Assembly (NCBI GenBank): GCA_963933885.1
Contig: CAWVWF010000150.1
Coordinates: 1-9,136, forward strand
Reading direction: 5' to 3'
DNA: 9,136 bases
Origin: CAWVWF01 sp963933885
Lineage (GTDB): Bacteria > Bacteroidota > Bacteroidia > Flavobacteriales_C > GCA-002722245
Made by a program: the position numbers and the translations under genes. The first letter of the stretch is position 1. Every line of letters begins with the position of its first letter. Shown piece after piece: positions 7,220-9,136 of the stretch. The notes below the pieces were generated by a model. The model worked only from the letters and a program-made list of their open reading frames with translations. It was not told where the DNA came from and ran no database searches.

Positions 7220-7882
7220 ATGAGAGCTATCCTTTATTTAATTCTTATAAGTTTCTTGGCAGGAGGGGCTGTGTCCGCACAGTCTAAATATACTTTCACC
7301 ATAAAAAAGGCGAAATTCAATGACTTGGACACGATCATTCCTTGTCACGACAAGCTTTTTCACAATGGTTCTCTAGGCGAAACTAAACCAAACCTTAAGG
7401 GCTTTGGGTTTCATTATCATAACATCAATTATGCATGGATAGATTTTAAAAATTCAAAGTTTTATTATGTGAAAGATTCAGGTTCAGTGATCACCAAAAA
7501 CCATAGCAACGGGGTTTTGCATTGGCTTGAAACAGATAAGGATTTATATGAAAAGGAATTTGAGCTACATAGTTTCAATACTGATTCGGCTAATGGTTTA
7601 TGGAAAGGACGTAGAGAAGATACTATCAGTAGAAAGGAAGTCATCAAAACAGTTATAATTTTAAAAAACTGTGAGATCTACATAAAAAAAACAACTGGTT
7701 ATTATAAAAAAGAATATTTATACAGCTATAAAATAACGAATCCGACAACAAATCTTGAGGAAAAAAAATGGAGACTAACTTTTAAATCACCATTAATAAC
7801 TTGGATTCCGATCGGAAAGCCTGAAGAAGAATTCTTAAAAGATAAGATTCCTAACAAAGTGTTAAAACCATATGTTTTTTAA
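7220..7882 (+). CDS. Secreted protein of unknown function (220 residues), third gene of the sigma-factor operon
   Basis: I do not recognise this family. A signal peptide of about 20-21 residues (MRAILYLILISFLAGGAVSAQ) has no lipobox Cys, so a periplasmic or outer-surface soluble protein is expected. The mature part is rich in aromatic residues, Lys and beta-strand-like segments (KYTFTIKKAKF, GFGFHYHNINYAWIDF, EIYIKKTTGYYKKEYLYSYKI, WRLTFKSPLITWIPIG). It has two Cys, one in IPCHDK and one in KNCEIY, which could form a disulfide. No C-terminal T9SS sorting domain is seen. Its ATG directly abuts the TAG of the membrane protein gene, so translation is probably coupled by terminating ribosomes. 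The context suggests an extracytoplasmic component or target of the sigma module. Confidence 0.8.
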   Translation: MRAILYLILISFLAGGAVSAQSKYTFTIKKAKFNDLDTIIPCHDKLFHNGSLGETKPNLKGFGFHYHNINYAWIDFKNSKFYYVKDSGSVITKNHSNGVLHWLETDKDLYEKEFELHSFNTDSANGLWKGRREDTISRKEVIKTVIILKNCEIYIKKTTGYYKKEYLYSYKITNPTTNLEEKKWRLTFKSPLITWIPIGKPEEEFLKDKIPNKVLKPYVF

Positions 7883-7887
7883 AAAAT

Positions 7888-9042
7888 ATGATTAGAATTT
7901 TAATATTCATACTCTTTATTAGCTTTTCAGTTCAAGGACAAAAATATATCTTCAAAATAAGGAAACGACCAAAATTAGAGTTCTTCCTTTTTGCGGATGG
8001 GTTCTTCGAAACTGACTTGAATAATAAATCTAAACAAAGAGTAGATTTTGGAGAAAGAATTTACATCCAGCTCTACGCTAACGATACTTTCTTAATCAGG
8101 TGGAACAATCACGACTTGAAAGAAGCTCTTGTAGAGCAGAACTATTTCAGTAGGGATTCTAACACAATTGTTGGCGCATACAGAAACACAAGTGAAGACA
8201 GGATAAAACTATCATTCCCCTACAAAGGAAAAACCTACAATTTATTCGATATGAATGTCGAACCTCTCATTCAAAAAAACACTTATAAAATAAGTAAAAC
8301 CTCTAATAAAAAAAGAGTTAGCTATTCTTTCACCTACGAAAACAAGGTAAACATACTCGCAGATGTTGATGAAAAAAATTCAGATGCTATATTCGAATTC
8401 GATGAACTTCAAACCTTAAGTAAAAAAATCACTTTTGGGTTTTACAGTGATGATCTTTACAACGACACAAAAGATCAAAATGTCCCTTTAAACATCGTAG
8501 AAACATACCCTGCAAGATTAATTCTTGATTATTCTAGCTGTCACTCCACTTTGTTTTGGAACGGTGTCCAAACTACCAGAACTATCCAACAAAAGGATAC
8601 AACGTTCCTAAAGAGCATTCCTGAGGATAATATCATATCAATGTCAGGGAGTAATGTTACTTATTATTCAAACAGAAGATATGTATATCTACACAATGAC
8701 TCTCAACTTGTAGTAACTGATCTTAATAGATCATGTGATTTCTTCTTTGAAGAAATAGATACGGTTAACAATCTCACACCAACTTTAATATCAAAACAAA
8801 AAGATGGCGTTAAAGATTTCCTTGTAAAACTCCCACAAAAAAATAGATATGGATGGGTTAGCACATATGGTTGTGCCGTTAAATGGAAGATTTTAGAAAT
8901 CAAAAAAGCTGATGATCTAATTGAAGAACAAGGTATTGAAACATTTAAACACCTTCAATCACTCCCATCTCTAAGCGAAGCCATTTTAAGTGAATACTGT
9001 GAATTTGAAAAAAACACACCAAAACCTTTGTCAGCTAAATAA
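7888..9042 (+). CDS. Secreted protein of unknown function (384 residues), last gene of the sigma-factor operon
   Basis: I do not recognise this family. The signal peptide is MIRILIFILFISFSVQGQ (18 residues), followed by KYIFKIRKRPKLEFF. The mature opening resembles that of the preceding protein (KYTFTIKKAK). The body alternates beta-strand-like and polar stretches: RIYIQLYANDTFLIRW, YSFTYENKVNILADVDE, FGFYSDDLYND. It has four Cys, in SSCHST, NRSCDFF, TYGCAVKW and EYCEF. No lipobox, catalytic motif or sorting domain is evident. It starts 5 nt after the upstream stop, so it is very likely co-transcribed with the sigma factor and membrane protein. Its stop lies 29 nt before the tRNA gene, and its final codons contain the tRNA promoter's -33 box. 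No hairpin terminator was seen after it. Confidence 0.8.
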   Translation: MIRILIFILFISFSVQGQKYIFKIRKRPKLEFFLFADGFFETDLNNKSKQRVDFGERIYIQLYANDTFLIRWNNHDLKEALVEQNYFSRDSNTIVGAYRNTSEDRIKLSFPYKGKTYNLFDMNVEPLIQKNTYKISKTSNKKRVSYSFTYENKVNILADVDEKNSDAIFEFDELQTLSKKITFGFYSDDLYNDTKDQNVPLNIVETYPARLILDYSSCHSTLFWNGVQTTRTIQQKDTTFLKSIPEDNIISMSGSNVTYYSNRRYVYLHNDSQLVVTDLNRSCDFFFEEIDTVNNLTPTLISKQKDGVKDFLVKLPQKNRYGWVSTYGCAVKWKILEIKKADDLIEEQGIETFKHLQSLPSLSEAILSEYCEFEKNTPKPLSAK

Positions 9043-9057
9043 AAACGTTTAAATTTG
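9027..9057 (+). promoter_or_regulatory. Housekeeping promoter of tRNA-Phe, overlapping the end of the upstream CDS
   Basis: TTTG (9027-9030), exactly 19 nt, then TAAATTTG (9050-9057) is a full match to the Bacteroidota primary sigma consensus. The -33 box lies inside the last five codons of the upstream gene. The tRNA begins 15 nt after the -7 box, leaving a short 5' leader for processing. Confidence 0.8.
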
Positions 9058-9071
9058 CACCTCAATTAGGA

Positions 9072-9136
9072 GGTGCCATAGCTCAGTTGGTAGAGCAAAG
9101 GACTGAAAATCCTTGTGTCGCTGGTTCGATTCCAGC
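9072..9136 (+). tRNA. tRNA-Phe (anticodon GAA), 3' end outside window
   Basis: The 5' acceptor strand is GGTGCCA (9072-9078). The D arm is GCTC/GAGC (9081-9084, 9093-9096) with loop AGTTGGTA. The anticodon stem is AAGGA/TCCTT (9098-9102, 9110-9114) with loop CTGAAAA and anticodon GAA at 9105-9107. The variable loop is 9115-9119. The T arm is GCTGG/CCAGC (9120-9124, 9132-9136) with loop TTCGATT. All visible stems pair perfectly. The window ends at the last base of the T stem, so the 3' acceptor strand, discriminator base and any encoded CCA are not visible. Confidence 0.97.

Noticed and set aside
7465..7647. Minus-strand ORF of 60 codons opposite the 220-residue exported protein gene
   Set aside because: It has no signal, motif or leader and lies wholly within a better supported gene.
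8703..8903. Minus-strand ORF of 66 codons opposite the 384-residue exported protein gene
   Set aside because: It has shadow composition and no supporting start or neighbour.
1..9136. Mobile element, phage, CRISPR or toxin-antitoxin content
   Set aside because: No transposase, integrase, terminal inverted repeat, repeat-spacer array or small paired toxin genes were found in either strand. The partial tRNA at the end shows no attachment-site duplication within the window.

Overview
The window looks like an AT-rich (roughly one-third GC by eye) piece of a Bacteroidota chromosome, most likely Flavobacteriales. Three things support this. Two proteins end in a C-terminal type A sorting domain of the type IX secretion system (T9SS). 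Ribosome-binding sites are A/T-rich rather than GGAGG. There are also matches to the Bacteroidota housekeeping promoter (TTTG, about 19 nt, TAnnTTTG), best seen before the tRNA gene. A placement near Crocinitomicaceae is only a guess from the overall look of the proteins.

Layout from left to right. Bases 1-677 are the C-terminal half of S-adenosylhomocysteine hydrolase (ahcY), cut by the window edge and closed by a strong hairpin terminator. Directly after it, 745-1839 encodes a secreted choice-of-anchor J (MAM/adhesin-like) protein with a T9SS tail. Convergent to it, 1949-4741 on the minus strand encodes a 930-residue secreted alpha/beta hydrolase (lipase/esterase-like), also a T9SS cargo. 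The two genes share a 109-bp gap holding a hairpin whose T-tract serves the minus strand. The 206-bp divergent region 4742-4947 carries the hydrolase promoter and the start of a plus-strand operon.

That operon (4948-9042) is the most interesting part. It holds an ECF-type RNA polymerase sigma factor, a 557-residue single-pass membrane protein placed where an anti-sigma factor would normally sit, and two secreted proteins of unknown function (220 and 384 residues). The four genes are spaced 10, 0 and 5 nt apart, so they are probably co-transcribed and partly translationally coupled. The membrane protein has a short cytoplasmic N-terminus with no Cys or His, so it is not a classical zinc anti-sigma factor. 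I infer an envelope-signalling module in which the membrane protein and the two exported proteins sense or respond to something outside the cytoplasm and control the sigma factor. The sequence does not show the signal.

The window ends inside a tRNA-Phe(GAA) gene. Its promoter begins within the last codons of the preceding CDS. No insertion sequence, CRISPR array, rRNA or phage gene was seen, and no gene-free stretch exceeds 300 bases.
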